From Prevotella sp. MGM1 (GTDB taxonomy: Bacteria; Bacteroidota; Bacteroidia; Bacteroidales; Bacteroidaceae), in assembly GCF_002933775.1 (NCBI RefSeq), contig NZ_BEWV01000207.1:1-64000 (forward strand): 64,000 bases of DNA, given 5' to 3'. Below, one piece after another: positions 35,155 through 43,961 of this stretch (within the stretch, counting starts at the first letter, position 1; the number at the start of each line of letters is the position of its first letter). Under the pieces are notes generated by a model. The model saw only the letters and a list, made by a program, of their open reading frames with translations, did not search any database and was not told the origin of the DNA. A program made the translations under genes and the position numbers.

Positions 35155-35381
35155 ATTATCCGTTTTTATCGGACAACCGATTTGCCACAGCTTGCTGCTT
35201 GTCCGGCAACCGCTTCCACCGACCGTAGTCGTGTGGGGTATTGAGTTACCCATACTTCCCTCTGTTTGGTCAGCGTGCAAGCACCGCTGCACGTTTATAA
35301 TGGCAAGCCTACAAATGTAGGGCATCACGGCTCGTCCGTGGTTATACAATAATTTTTGACTTACAACACCGGTTGTGGAGT
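35155..35381. other. candidate oriT region
   Basis: 227-base spacer upstream of the relaxase, packed with short inverted repeats: ATCGG/CCGAT (35168-35181), CGTGCA/TGCACG (35274-35293), CTACA/TGTAG (35309-35320) and CACGG/CCGTG (35326-35340). In MobV systems the oriT usually lies just upstream of the relaxase gene. The nick site cannot be named from sequence alone. Confidence 0.5.
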
Positions 35382-36233
35382 CTATAAAAGGGTGAAATCA
35401 CGCTCCTGGTACTTTGCCCATAACGCCCTGAACGGCTGTCGGAGCGTGGCAAGCATATCCGTTTCGCTCGAACTATTGGCCGCACCATCGTTTCCAGCGT
35501 CCAGAATCATCTTGGCAGTTATCTTGGATGCCTCCAAAAGCGAAGTCCAGTCACCTTCCAGTTCCTTGTGGAAGAACTCCAGGAAATCGGTCGGGTCATC
35601 GAAGCGCGAATTTCGTATGGCGCGTTTCAGTCCGGCTACGGCTACACGTTCGACAATCTCTTGGGCTAACTCCGTTTCTGCACCTGCCTTTATTGCCGGC
35701 TTGTCGCCCGAATGATCTTTGCCGGATTCATCGGCAAGCCGTTTCCGTCCGGCTTCATGATACTGTCCACAAATCTCTCCCATATCTTCGTCAGACAGAT
35801 TGCCATTTATCCATTCGGACAAAGCCTTGTCCAAATCATCGGCAAGTCCGGCCCCTGTATGACCAATATAAGAGGCAGGAGTTTCGCCACTGGAGAATGG
35901 CGCAAAAGTCACGGTAATGACCACACTCTTTGCGAACCTTGTCCGACGAACATATCCCATCTCCTCCAGTTTGTCAAGGAACGCCCTAACGGTAGCCCTG
36001 TGCCAGTGCCATTCCACCGCAAGGTCTGAAATGGTCACATGACACTGGTCAGCCTGCAACACATACTCGTGGTTCTTCAAAAAGGGAGCGATAAAACCTG
36101 CCGTTGCTTTCTCCAACAGGTCGTAGTAGGCACCGGTCTTTGTCTTCCGTTCACCGACTTTCTCTTTGAGGTAGTCGAAAAACATCATATCTGCCAATAC
36201 ATGATTGGCGGCTCTATTCTTGTCTTTCATCAT
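35382..36233 (-). CDS. mobilization-linked winged-helix protein
   Basis: 283 aa. Residues about 60-110 look like a winged-helix DNA-binding domain (CHVTISDLAVEWHWHRATVR, FLDKLEEMGYVRRTR). A charged helical C-terminus follows. It lies between the oriT candidate and the small membrane gene, so an accessory role in relaxosome assembly or control of mob expression is plausible. An ATG one codon downstream (36230) is an alternative start. Confidence 0.68.
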   Translation of the reverse strand: MMKDKNRAANHVLADMMFFDYLKEKVGERKTKTGAYYDLLEKATAGFIAPFLKNHEYVLQADQCHVTISDLAVEWHWHRATVRAFLDKLEEMGYVRRTRFAKSVVITVTFAPFSSGETPASYIGHTGAGLADDLDKALSEWINGNLSDEDMGEICGQYHEAGRKRLADESGKDHSGDKPAIKAGAETELAQEIVERVAVAGLKRAIRNSRFDDPTDFLEFFHKELEGDWTSLLEASKITAKMILDAGNDGAANSSSETDMLATLRQPFRALWAKYQERDFTLL

Positions 36234-36316
36234 TTCATTTGATTTTTGTTTGACTATATGTGGATTCTATCAACCTGCCACTATCCACTTATTCGTGGCA
36301 GTCTCGCGTGATGATG

Positions 36317-36811
36317 TCAGTAGTAATGTTCGGACATTGTTTTTGGATTTTCTTTCAAATGCTTGCGAGTATCTTCATCCTGCCATTCGGCTAACACACG
36401 GCAAGAGGGATAGAACATGGCGGCCAAAAGAAGAAAGGCAAGCGTGAACGCCGTGGTGTGCAGATGTGGTACAGCGCAGATGACTAATGTAATCAAGGCT
36501 GCCATAACGATCCTTTTCTTATCCTCGTGGAGTCTGTGCATCCACCTGTCGGCACGTCTGAACGAGAACAGAACGGCACAGGGTATGGTGGATATCAGAA
36601 CTCCCCACTCTCCGAAGTGTCCGCCTGCATAGACATAGTGATATAGCAGGAGGAAGATAAGCATACACTGCACATAGAGTTTCCTCGCACTCTCGCTACC
36701 CGCCATTCTGAGGTAAAACTTTGCCATAAAAAACAGGTTGCTCCTGCACAATGACATGGGCAGTATAATGAGCAATGCCGGAAATAACATTTCGATGACA
36801 ATCCAAATCAT
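36317..36811 (-). CDS. polytopic membrane protein of the mobilization cluster
   Basis: 164 aa with four or five hydrophobic spans (MIWIVIEMLFPALLIILPMS, LYVQCMLIFLLLYHYVY, WGVLISTIPCAVLFSF, ALITLVICAVP, FTLAFLLLAAMFY) and basic loops. No family recognised. It may anchor mobilization or entry functions in the membrane; this is inferred from position only. Confidence 0.68.
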   Translation of the reverse strand: MIWIVIEMLFPALLIILPMSLCRSNLFFMAKFYLRMAGSESARKLYVQCMLIFLLLYHYVYAGGHFGEWGVLISTIPCAVLFSFRRADRWMHRLHEDKKRIVMAALITLVICAVPHLHTTAFTLAFLLLAAMFYPSCRVLAEWQDEDTRKHLKENPKTMSEHYY

Positions 36812-36831
36812 AATCGTAATCCTTTGTGTAA

Positions 36832-37212
36832 TCAGTATTGTTTGAATAATGGCAGTTCGGTCAGTTCCAGTTTGACCAGCCCATAGGTGGCAATCTCTAT
36901 AATGGCTTCCACATCCTTGGCTTCGAGATATGACGCTCCTTTTTTAAGCCGTGCCTTTAGCTCGTGATTCTTTTGACGATACCTTGCCAATGCCTTGTCC
37001 AACTCGTATTCGGATATGCTCCATTTCGTGCCACGCTCATAGCCATTGTGCTTATAAGTGGAACGGAGTCGGAGCATACGACACACGCAGGAAACCGGCC
37101 TTCCCCGTCTGAACACGACACTTTGCCTGTATCCATATCCGTCATCCACGACTATCCAACTCCTGTACATATTGATAATGTATAGCATTTGCAGGTAAAT
37201 CGTCCGTCTCAT
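36832..37212 (-). CDS. small basic element protein
   Basis: 126 aa, basic and Tyr/Arg-rich N-terminus (YRQSVVFRRGRPVSCVCRML), helical C-terminus (LDKALARYRQKNHELKARLK). It overlaps the next upstream gene by 4 bases. The charge suggests nucleic-acid binding; function unknown. An internal ATG at residue 15 is an alternative start. Confidence 0.6.
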   Translation of the reverse strand: MRRTIYLQMLYIINMYRSWIVVDDGYGYRQSVVFRRGRPVSCVCRMLRLRSTYKHNGYERGTKWSISEYELDKALARYRQKNHELKARLKKGASYLEAKDVEAIIEIATYGLVKLELTELPLFKQY

Positions 37213-37655
37213 ATAAATTCGGCAAGCAACTCCTCCTTGGTCTTGCGGTACTTGAAATGACCGGTCTTTTCGTGAAGTTTCAAGTCAAGACAGATGTCAG
37301 AACACATGAACTCCAGGGATTCATAGATGGTCACATCAATGCGGTCAACCTTGCCGGTATCAGAAACTCTCGCGTTCATCTTGAACATCTGTCCGAAAGC
37401 CGGATTGGAATAGGCACAGGTGCTGCTTCCGAATGTCGTTGCGCTTGAAGGAATATGATGATAAAGGGTTATCAGCTCCATGTCGTCCTCGAAGATGTCC
37501 ATCACTTCTTCCAGATCGTATGGGTCGGCAAGCGGAAACGAAAGGAGGACGTAATCGTCGTAGAACCGCGGCTGTTCCATTGTGGTTACATCCAGCAACT
37601 GCGGAAGCTGGAGCGGCACAAAGGAGAGAAAGTCATCGTAAAAAAGTTGTAGCAT
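37209..37655 (-). CDS. acidic element protein
   Basis: 148 aa from the ATG at 37655, chosen because it lies downstream of the stop of the lipoprotein gene (37685); the longer frame to 37736 would overlap that gene. Acidic and aromatic in the first half (LFYDDFLSFVPLQLPQLL, DPYDLEEVMDIFEDDMEL). No family recognised. Confidence 0.65.
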   Translation of the reverse strand: MLQLFYDDFLSFVPLQLPQLLDVTTMEQPRFYDDYVLLSFPLADPYDLEEVMDIFEDDMELITLYHHIPSSATTFGSSTCAYSNPAFGQMFKMNARVSDTGKVDRIDVTIYESLEFMCSDICLDLKLHEKTGHFKYRKTKEELLAEFI

Positions 37656-37684
37656 AACTGTTGTGTTTATTTGTTTCTGGTTCG

Positions 37685-38749
37685 TCAAATGGATGTGAGC
37701 ATTATCTTGATCAGTACTCCGGGCAATACCCGCCATTGGTCATTGTTCGTCCCGGCAGTCTTGTTGAGTTTGGCTATCATCTGAGGTGTCCGGTCAGCGA
37801 CTGCATGAAGTGTTGTCCTTTCCATATCGGACAGGATAGCCACGCTGAAACCATCCAAGGCAACATACGGCTGCAACAACATCCAAACGTAAGCCCTTGC
37901 CTGCGCTTCGGTCTTTACATTGCCTTGGTTGATGTCATCACGGCAAGCCAAAGCGTTAAGTATGATTCTCCGGTTGGTTCGCCTGGCTGTATATACCAAG
38001 GCATCCCGGTAAGAGAGCCTGCCATTCTCCGCAGACTGGAATATCGACAGGCAGCATTTCTCCGTGTCGCGCGTAATGGCAGACAGGTCGGCATCGGCAA
38101 GCTCCGGAAGATGACTCAGGAAAGAACGGAACAGCCTGTCCTCTTCCTTTATGAAAGCAAGCATTTCACTCTTGCCGCTTATTCCGGATTTCAAGGTCTT
38201 GGAAAGGAACATCCGGTATTTTTCAACGACAGCATTGGCACTGCCTTTATATGTCAGGACGGAATCCAATGGTTTGAAAAACGGCTCCGCTTCCGCTGTC
38301 GACTGCATCAGCTCCGTGTCTTGCCAGTATTGGGAAGTCTGTTCTCTGATGAGCAACACATCCGCAAAAGTTCTCGGCTTCTCCAGAGCCAGACGGGTAA
38401 ATTCAATGCGCAACGAATCGTGCAATCCACGAATTTCGCTTTCGTAATTGGCGTGAATACGGTTTGCCGTGTCTTTGGCGACACAGGCAGATACCGAATC
38501 CCGAAGCGACTGCCAGTCGTTGACTTTTTCAATCAGACGGTCTGTTGGCAGGTTTGCTTCCTTTCGCACCTCGGACAGGTATGACCTGTAAGCATCGGCA
38601 GCATTTTTAACGGTCTGAAACATACTGTTGCCGGTCTTTTCTCCACATGATGCCAATGTGACAATGGCAAAACATACGGCAAAAGATTTGGCATACGAAG
38701 CACGTTTCTTTGAGTATGATTTCAAGTTTCCTCTCTTCGATTTTTGCAT
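37685..38749 (-). CDS. lipoprotein of unknown function
   Basis: 354 aa from the ATG at 38749 (364 aa from 38779). A basic N-terminus, hydrophobic core and lipobox LASCGEK mark an exported lipoprotein. The mature part is helical, with many charged residues and no recognised domain. It is the first gene of the minus-strand mobilization-linked set and is divergent from the resolvase-like regulator. Likely at the cell envelope. Confidence 0.7.
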   Translation of the reverse strand: MQKSKRGNLKSYSKKRASYAKSFAVCFAIVTLASCGEKTGNSMFQTVKNAADAYRSYLSEVRKEANLPTDRLIEKVNDWQSLRDSVSACVAKDTANRIHANYESEIRGLHDSLRIEFTRLALEKPRTFADVLLIREQTSQYWQDTELMQSTAEAEPFFKPLDSVLTYKGSANAVVEKYRMFLSKTLKSGISGKSEMLAFIKEEDRLFRSFLSHLPELADADLSAITRDTEKCCLSIFQSAENGRLSYRDALVYTARRTNRRIILNALACRDDINQGNVKTEAQARAYVWMLLQPYVALDGFSVAILSDMERTTLHAVADRTPQMIAKLNKTAGTNNDQWRVLPGVLIKIMLTSI

Positions 38750-38779
38750 TGATTCTACTTTAAACAAGCCTTTATACAT

Positions 38780-39018
38780 GATATTTTATTGGTTTATGGT
38801 GGCAAAGTTAAGTATAAAAGTTTGTATAATAATACTCTAAAATAAAACTTTAATATATTTTCTCTTTCATACTTACGAGTATAATCCGCGAAATAAACAA
38901 GAGCGTAACAAGTGAAAATACAAAGTATAATAATTGAAAAATATTTTATTGAGTATGATTTTAACCGAATTAAACTTTGTATCTTTGCACTTGGTATCAT
39001 TTAGCATTGAACAGCACT
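38780..39018. promoter_or_regulatory. divergent control region with AGTATRA sites
   Basis: AGTATAA at 38811-38817, 38878-38884 and 38924-38930, TCATACT at 38867-38873 (inverse), and AGTATGA at 38952-38958 fill this AT-rich spacer. A -7 box TATCTTTG at 38980-38987 serves the resolvase-like gene. The same motif set precedes the transfer operon at 8029-8145. Confidence 0.6.
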
Positions 39019-39642
39019 ATGGCAAAAGTGGGTTACATATTCAAGGCAGCCGGCTATGACGGCTTCGACACTGATGTGGAGTGGATGAAGCAATACGGTT
39101 GTGTACAAGTGATTGAGGAGGAAAACGGACACGAGAAACTGCGTCCCCAATGGAAACAGCTTATGGCAAGTATGGAACGGGGAGACGAAATCGTACTCGC
39201 TAAATTCAGCAACGCCCTGCGTGGTTCTCGTGAACTGGCGGCATTCATCGAGTTCTGCCGTGTAAAGGTGGTGCGGATTATCTCCATTCACGACAAGGTG
39301 GACAGTCGTGGCGACCTGTTTCCTGAAACCAAGGCTGCGGATGTGTTGGAGATATTCGGTGCGCTTCCGGAGGAGTGTGCCGCATTGCGAAAGGCTTCAG
39401 CGCATATCATCCAACTAAAGCAGAACATAAACCAGCCGTCCAAAGAGAATAACATCAGCAAGGCGGAAAGGGAGAAAACCATCGTGGCGATGTACAACAA
39501 CGGGCATTCAATAGATGACATCTGGAAAGTAAGCGGATTCAGCAGCCGCAGCTCCGTATTCCGCATACTAAATAAATACGGAGTTTCGCTCAATCGGGGC
39601 AAGTTCAGTGGGCCGCTGGGAAAACGTAAGCCGAAAGAGTAA
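39019..39642 (+). CDS. serine-recombinase-like protein without catalytic serine, probable regulator
   Basis: 207 aa from the ATG at 39019. The N-terminal domain follows the resolvase fold (KVGYIFKAAG, GDEIVLAKFSNALRGSRELA, VKVVRIISIHDKVDS), but the YxRVSt serine is replaced (YIFKAA) and the DRLGRS loop reads SNALRGS, so strand cleavage is unlikely. The C-terminus is a helix-turn-helix (SIDDIWKVSGFSSRSSVFRI). It most likely binds DNA as a regulator; its own promoter carries AGTATRA sites. Confidence 0.75.
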   Translation: MAKVGYIFKAAGYDGFDTDVEWMKQYGCVQVIEEENGHEKLRPQWKQLMASMERGDEIVLAKFSNALRGSRELAAFIEFCRVKVVRIISIHDKVDSRGDLFPETKAADVLEIFGALPEECAALRKASAHIIQLKQNINQPSKENNISKAEREKTIVAMYNNGHSIDDIWKVSGFSSRSSVFRILNKYGVSLNRGKFSGPLGKRKPKE

Positions 39643-39672
39643 TAAAACAAATTAACCCCAAAATAAGAAAAT

Positions 39673-41367
39673 ATGGCTGAGATATCTAATATAACAATCA
39701 AGAATATAAAAGGCTTCATGGATCAGAACAACTCATTTGATGTCCATATCCTCCCCAATAAAGTAAATCTATTAGTAGCACCTAATGGATTTGGCAAGTC
39801 GTCTATCGCAAAAGGATTTGAGTCCCTAAATAGCAATCGTTTGGATTTACCGGATGATTTGTATCATGACAAAAACTCTCCCATATTGCCAGAGATAAGC
39901 ATCACATACGATAATAATGTTTTGTCGGCAAATAAAGACCAAAACACTATAAGTTCTATATTTGATGTAACAGTTATAAATAGCGGTTTAAAAGCAACAG
40001 CAAAAGTCCGTAATATTCCCCATAGAGTCATACAACAAGGTGTTATGGAAGTAGAAGATATTGTGTTAAGAACATCAATACCAAGAACTGCACATATTGA
40101 CTATAACTTTTCACAGATAAAGGCATCATTCGGCAAAAACAAAAAAGTTTTAACTAATCTATCAGAAAAAATCGCGCAAAATGGAATTGCCGAAACAATT
40201 TTGAGAGATTTAGATGAACATACATTTGATGATCTTGAAAATATTGGTGAGTACCAAGAATTACAAAATAAAGTGAGTGGATTACGAATATCTAACACAA
40301 AATTTTCAAGATTTGAAGTATTCTTTCAAATTATTTGGCTGTATAATAACAAACGCGCAAATCTCCAGGAAGCCAAAAGGCATGAGGATTATGTAAATCT
40401 CAAAAATAGTTACAATGCAATTATTAGATCAATTGACACAACTGGAAGAAATATAGCTGCTCACGAGCAAGACGGCAAACTGATCGTTTCATTTCCGAAG
40501 GCTGACACAATATCAAATGGGCAAAGGGATATAATTACCTTTATCACAAGTCTCGTTAAATTTCGAATGAATTACAATAATGAAAAAAAACAAATTCTAA
40601 TCATTGACGAGGTGTTCGATTATTTAGATGATGCGAATGTTGTGGCCGCTCAATATTTTTTATCTGACTTTTTGTCGGAAAACAGGGAAGATTTCTATCT
40701 AATCATTCTTTCTCATATTACAGAAGAACATTTTAGAGGTTGGGTACTAAAGAAGAAACTTAATACACAATATATCAAACCTACGCAAGCAAAAGCCAGT
40801 ATTAACACAAAAGCTTTTATCGCATTTAGAGACTCACTCAAAAAAACAAATGAAGCAAATTATAGTGCATTATCAAATTATTACTTTCACTATAATCCCA
40901 AAATAAATGAACAAGATTTGTCGGCTATTTATCAAGCAAAGGATGGTTTAAAAAAGAATTGGTTTGAGGGTACTAATTTGCATTCTGATATCTTACCGGA
41001 ACTAAACAAATATCTTAAAGGTCAAGAATCGTATGATCCTTATGCTGTTTGTTTTGCTCTTAGATATGCTTGCGAAAAAAATATATATGCTCAACTAAGG
41101 AATGACGAAGAAAGGACAATTTTTTTAAGCAAAAAGAAAACAAAGGATAAATTAGAATGGGCAGAAGACGCAGGATATGATGTTCCTGTAATATACTATA
41201 TGTTAGGTATTATTTTCAATGAAGCTGAGCATATTACTGGAATTGAAATAGCACAAAACAAAGAGCGTTCTTGTGTATACAGGTTAGATAATGGTGCAAT
41301 ACGACAAATGATTATCGAACTATTTAATTATACAGAGGAAGACATTGCGATTGATGCTATAATATAA
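39673..41367 (+). CDS. ABC/SMC-like AAA ATPase, cargo
   Basis: 564 aa, AT-rich compared with its neighbours. Walker A APNGFGKSS (residues 36-44), an ABC-type signature SNGQRD (about 281) and Walker B ILIIDEVFDYLDD (about 308), with a long charged insertion between, as in RecF/SMC-like overcoming-lysogenization-type ATPases. The C-terminal 200 residues are not recognised. Such single ATPases are frequent in phage-defence loci of mobile elements; the role here is inferred from type and position. Confidence 0.8.
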   Translation: MAEISNITIKNIKGFMDQNNSFDVHILPNKVNLLVAPNGFGKSSIAKGFESLNSNRLDLPDDLYHDKNSPILPEISITYDNNVLSANKDQNTISSIFDVTVINSGLKATAKVRNIPHRVIQQGVMEVEDIVLRTSIPRTAHIDYNFSQIKASFGKNKKVLTNLSEKIAQNGIAETILRDLDEHTFDDLENIGEYQELQNKVSGLRISNTKFSRFEVFFQIIWLYNNKRANLQEAKRHEDYVNLKNSYNAIIRSIDTTGRNIAAHEQDGKLIVSFPKADTISNGQRDIITFITSLVKFRMNYNNEKKQILIIDEVFDYLDDANVVAAQYFLSDFLSENREDFYLIILSHITEEHFRGWVLKKKLNTQYIKPTQAKASINTKAFIAFRDSLKKTNEANYSALSNYYFHYNPKINEQDLSAIYQAKDGLKKNWFEGTNLHSDILPELNKYLKGQESYDPYAVCFALRYACEKNIYAQLRNDEERTIFLSKKKTKDKLEWAEDAGYDVPVIYYMLGIIFNEAEHITGIEIAQNKERSCVYRLDNGAIRQMIIELFNYTEEDIAIDAII

Positions 41368-41374
41368 ATTCATT

Positions 41375-41773
41375 ATGAGCAAGAAAGAATACATACAAGC
41401 CAACAAGGATTGGCTGGAAGCGAAAGCCAAAGAAGAAGGAGTGAAATCTTTACAAAACGGTATCTACTACAAGGTCATCAGTAAGGGAAAGAACGATGGC
41501 AGACATCCCTCGCCACGCAGTATCGTCACCGCACACTACACGGGGTGGACAATAAACGGAAAGAAGTTCGACAGCAGTCGTGGCGGAACACCAATAGCGT
41601 TCCGTTTGAACGAACTGATAGAGGGCTGGATTATCGCAATGCAACAGATGTGTATCGGGGACAAATGGGAGATCTACATTCCTGCCGAAATGGGATATGG
41701 TAAGTTCTCGCAACCCGGCATACCCGGTGGTTCAACTTTGATATTTGAGATTGAATTGTTTGGTATTAAATAG
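41375..41773 (+). CDS. FKBP-type peptidyl-prolyl isomerase
   Basis: 132 aa. The FKBP core is clear: IVTAHYTGWTINGKKFDSS, then GWIIAMQQMCIGDKWEIYIP and GYGKF. There is no signal peptide, so it is cytoplasmic. It starts 7 bases after the ATPase gene and precedes the UDG-like gene by 33 bases, so the three form a small cargo operon. The active-site residues Tyr, Phe and Asp of the family are visible. Confidence 0.9.
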   Translation: MSKKEYIQANKDWLEAKAKEEGVKSLQNGIYYKVISKGKNDGRHPSPRSIVTAHYTGWTINGKKFDSSRGGTPIAFRLNELIEGWIIAMQQMCIGDKWEIYIPAEMGYGKFSQPGIPGGSTLIFEIELFGIK

Positions 41774-41806
41774 CAAAACTGAAAAATAATACAATACACA
41801 ATAGTT

Positions 41807-42577
41807 ATGAAACATGATATAGACCAATTTAAATCCCAACTTATTCCTATATATAACTCTCTACGAGATGATTGTAATAGAGATGATAATCTTTGTCCTT
41901 TCTTAATGCAGTGGGGTAATAGATTTCCAATCACTCCAAATAGTGGTATTATTTTTTACGGAAGAGCAACCAATGGTTGGTTTGGCACTTGGGATTATGA
42001 CATTTTCTTCAGTAATAATGATGAAGATAGAGGATGGAATAGGGATAACCAAATGGCATGGGTAGAGGAACAATGGTGTAATTCTGAAGACGGTTATGAC
42101 ACAAGTAAATCTCAATTTTGGAGCATTATAAAAGGCATCTCAACAAGATTTTACGGAGATGAATGGTTTAAGTATGTGGCATGGAGTAACATTTGTAAGG
42201 TCGCTCCATATTCGCAAGGGAATCCAAGTGATAAAGTGTTTTATTCCACTTTAGAAAATAACTTAAAGGTATTCCATACTGAATTAGATTTTTGGTCGCC
42301 AAAATATATCGTTCTTTTCACTGATGGAATAAAGAGAGATAACAAAACTACAATTGATTGGACAAGTAATTATATATCATCTTTAAATAACGGAATTGTT
42401 CCATCTACTATATACGATATATCATGGGATAGTGAAAACCCACACATTAAAATTAAGGTTTACAAATTGGATAACAGATTTATTATTTTATCACTACATC
42501 CACAAGGACGTAAAGTTGAACTACACAGAGATGCGATAATTAATATTATTGAAAACATTGAGCGAAAAAGACTATAA
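41807..42577 (+). CDS. uracil-DNA-glycosylase-like fold protein (weak assignment)
   Basis: 256 aa, AT-rich. The order of strands and motifs resembles the UDG superfamily: NSGIIFYGRATNGW near residue 45, YVAWSNICKVAP near 125, PKYIVLFTDG near 165, and a C-terminal IILSLHPQGRK near 228 (HP motif). The match is by pattern only. It closes the ATPase-FKBP cargo set. Alternatively it is a wholly new family. Confidence 0.5.
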   Translation: MKHDIDQFKSQLIPIYNSLRDDCNRDDNLCPFLMQWGNRFPITPNSGIIFYGRATNGWFGTWDYDIFFSNNDEDRGWNRDNQMAWVEEQWCNSEDGYDTSKSQFWSIIKGISTRFYGDEWFKYVAWSNICKVAPYSQGNPSDKVFYSTLENNLKVFHTELDFWSPKYIVLFTDGIKRDNKTTIDWTSNYISSLNNGIVPSTIYDISWDSENPHIKIKVYKLDNRFIILSLHPQGRKVELHRDAIINIIENIERKRL

Positions 42578-42612
42578 AAATATATTATCTAACTAATTTT
42601 CAATACTATACA

Positions 42613-42643
42613 TTTGTCATATCGTGATTTTTTAGTACCTTTA
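42613..42643 (+). promoter_or_regulatory. Bacteroidetes-type promoter
   Basis: TTTG at 42613-42616, a 19-base spacer and TACCTTTA at 42636-42643, pointing to the short frames at 42673 and 42793. Confidence 0.55.
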
Positions 42644-42672
42644 CAAGTAGTAATCAGAAATAAATCAGTGAT

Positions 42673-42777
42673 ATGGGAGACGTAATCATTACAGTATTGG
42701 GATTGTGGGTGTTCATCAAAATCGTGAAAGTGATATTCGGAGGCTGGAGCAAAAGCGACTACCAGCGGGACAGGTAA
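42673..42777 (+). CDS. possible very small membrane protein
   Basis: 34 aa: one hydrophobic helix (MGDVIITVLGLWVFIKIVKV) followed by a charged tail. It starts about 30 bases after a good promoter. Plausible as a small membrane peptide; it could be non-coding. Confidence 0.4.
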   Translation: MGDVIITVLGLWVFIKIVKVIFGGWSKSDYQRDR

Positions 42778-42792
42778 GATTCAACCAACAGA

Positions 42793-42927
42793 ATGCAGCC
42801 TATGACAGTCGTTCATGTCTGGCATAGCGAGGGACTTAAAAATCAGTATTTAATTCTCCCTCCTGTCGAAAATATCAACCCAAGCAAAGGGCGGGCAGTA
42901 AACGAGTTTCTTCTGCAAGCCCGATAA
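42793..42927 (+). CDS. possible small protein
   Basis: 44 aa (starts MQPMTVVHVWHSEGLKNQYL) with balanced composition, 15 bases after the preceding small frame. A second short frame from 42936 follows. Between 42928 and 43199 nothing more convincing is seen, so this may be the remains of a larger gene. Confidence 0.3.
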   Translation: MQPMTVVHVWHSEGLKNQYLILPPVENINPSKGRAVNEFLLQAR

Positions 42928-43199
42928 ATAACAAAATGTTTTGCCTACCGGAAGAAAACGAAGTCTTGGAGCGGTTGGCAAATCTTTTTGTATCGGGCGA
43001 TTTCGGCAGAGTGTCTTGCGAAAGAGGAGCAACGTGCAACATTGCGCAGCCGAGCAAGTCTCTCGAAGAAAAATAGAAGAAGCCATTTACGGGATGGGTG
43101 AAAACTTATAATGGGCAACCCATAGATGTATAACAGGTAAACATACGAGCAAAAACAAAAGCGACTGAAGCCGCTTTGTTTGTCGGAACGAGGCAGGAG

Positions 43200-43580
43200 T
43201 TATTTCTTACCTTTTTTCGTTTTCTTTTCCGGCTCCGCAGGAGTTTCCTCCTTGTCGGGTGTCTGGTAGAACTTGTTAGCGACCATGACGATGCGGTTGT
43301 GTTTCACGCCGTCCTTGTCAATCCATTCTTCAGGTTTGAAGTAGCCCTCCACTGTGAGCAGGGTACCCTTGGTGATTTGGGCAAGCGAATCGGTGTTGGC
43401 GTTGTTGCGCCAGGCTTCCACGTTGATGAAAGCGGACACACGTTTTGTTTCCTCGCCACTCTTCTCCTGACGGCTTACTGCCAATGAGAAGCGTGCCACG
43501 CTTGCGTTTGCGAACTGACGGATTTCTGCGTCCTTACCTACGAATCCTGATACTGCGAAATTGTTCTCAATCTGTTTCAT
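43200..43580 (-). CDS. ssb: single-stranded DNA-binding protein
   Basis: 126 aa from the ATG at 43580 (MKQIENNFAVSGFVGKDAEI); the longer frame to 43667 is unlikely. Classical SSB OB fold: ARFSLAVSRQEKSGE, FINVEAWRNNA, GTLLTVEGYFKPEEW. The tail is Lys/Glu-rich and lacks the acidic DDDIPF-type end of chromosomal SSB, as is common for element-borne SSBs. It would protect the transferred strand. Confidence 0.9.
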   Translation of the reverse strand: MKQIENNFAVSGFVGKDAEIRQFANASVARFSLAVSRQEKSGEETKRVSAFINVEAWRNNANTDSLAQITKGTLLTVEGYFKPEEWIDKDGVKHNRIVMVANKFYQTPDKEETPAEPEKKTKKGKK

Positions 43581-43780
43581 GTTACAATGCTTTAAGTTGT
43601 TAATTAAATTATTTTTACGCTGCCAATATAAGTGAGTGCAGTTACAGGGTTGCGACAAGGTTAGCAATCAAATACTCTTTATTTTTGTCAGCGTAAGCCG
43701 TCAAAACCTCCGGCCCGATAAAGGAAGATTTGTGAAGCTACACCATTGACCAAGGCTTTCAGCCGTACCCGGCTGCATAC

Positions 43781-43788
43781 TAACTTTG
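43781..43788 (+). promoter_or_regulatory. promoter box in the ssb upstream spacer
   Basis: TAACTTTG on the plus strand, preceded by the inverted repeat AGCCG/CGGCT (43761-43774). It points into 43800-44230, away from ssb. That stretch has no convincing gene. Confidence 0.45.
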
Positions 43789-43961
43789 CAACGGAAAAAT
43801 GAGGAATAACACGACCAAAAGCTGTAACGATATGGATTGGTGAATAAACAAGTGAGCGAGGTTCGCAGACAAAGGACAGCATCCGTCCGCAGACACAAAG
43901 TTTCAGGTACGCTTCGGCTGTAAATCCAAAAGAAGCAGAGCGATGAAGCGAGGAATCCAGT

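Noticed and set aside
37661..38584. 307-aa open frame on the plus strand
   Set aside because: Antisense to the lipoprotein gene; no motif and unusual amino-acid composition.
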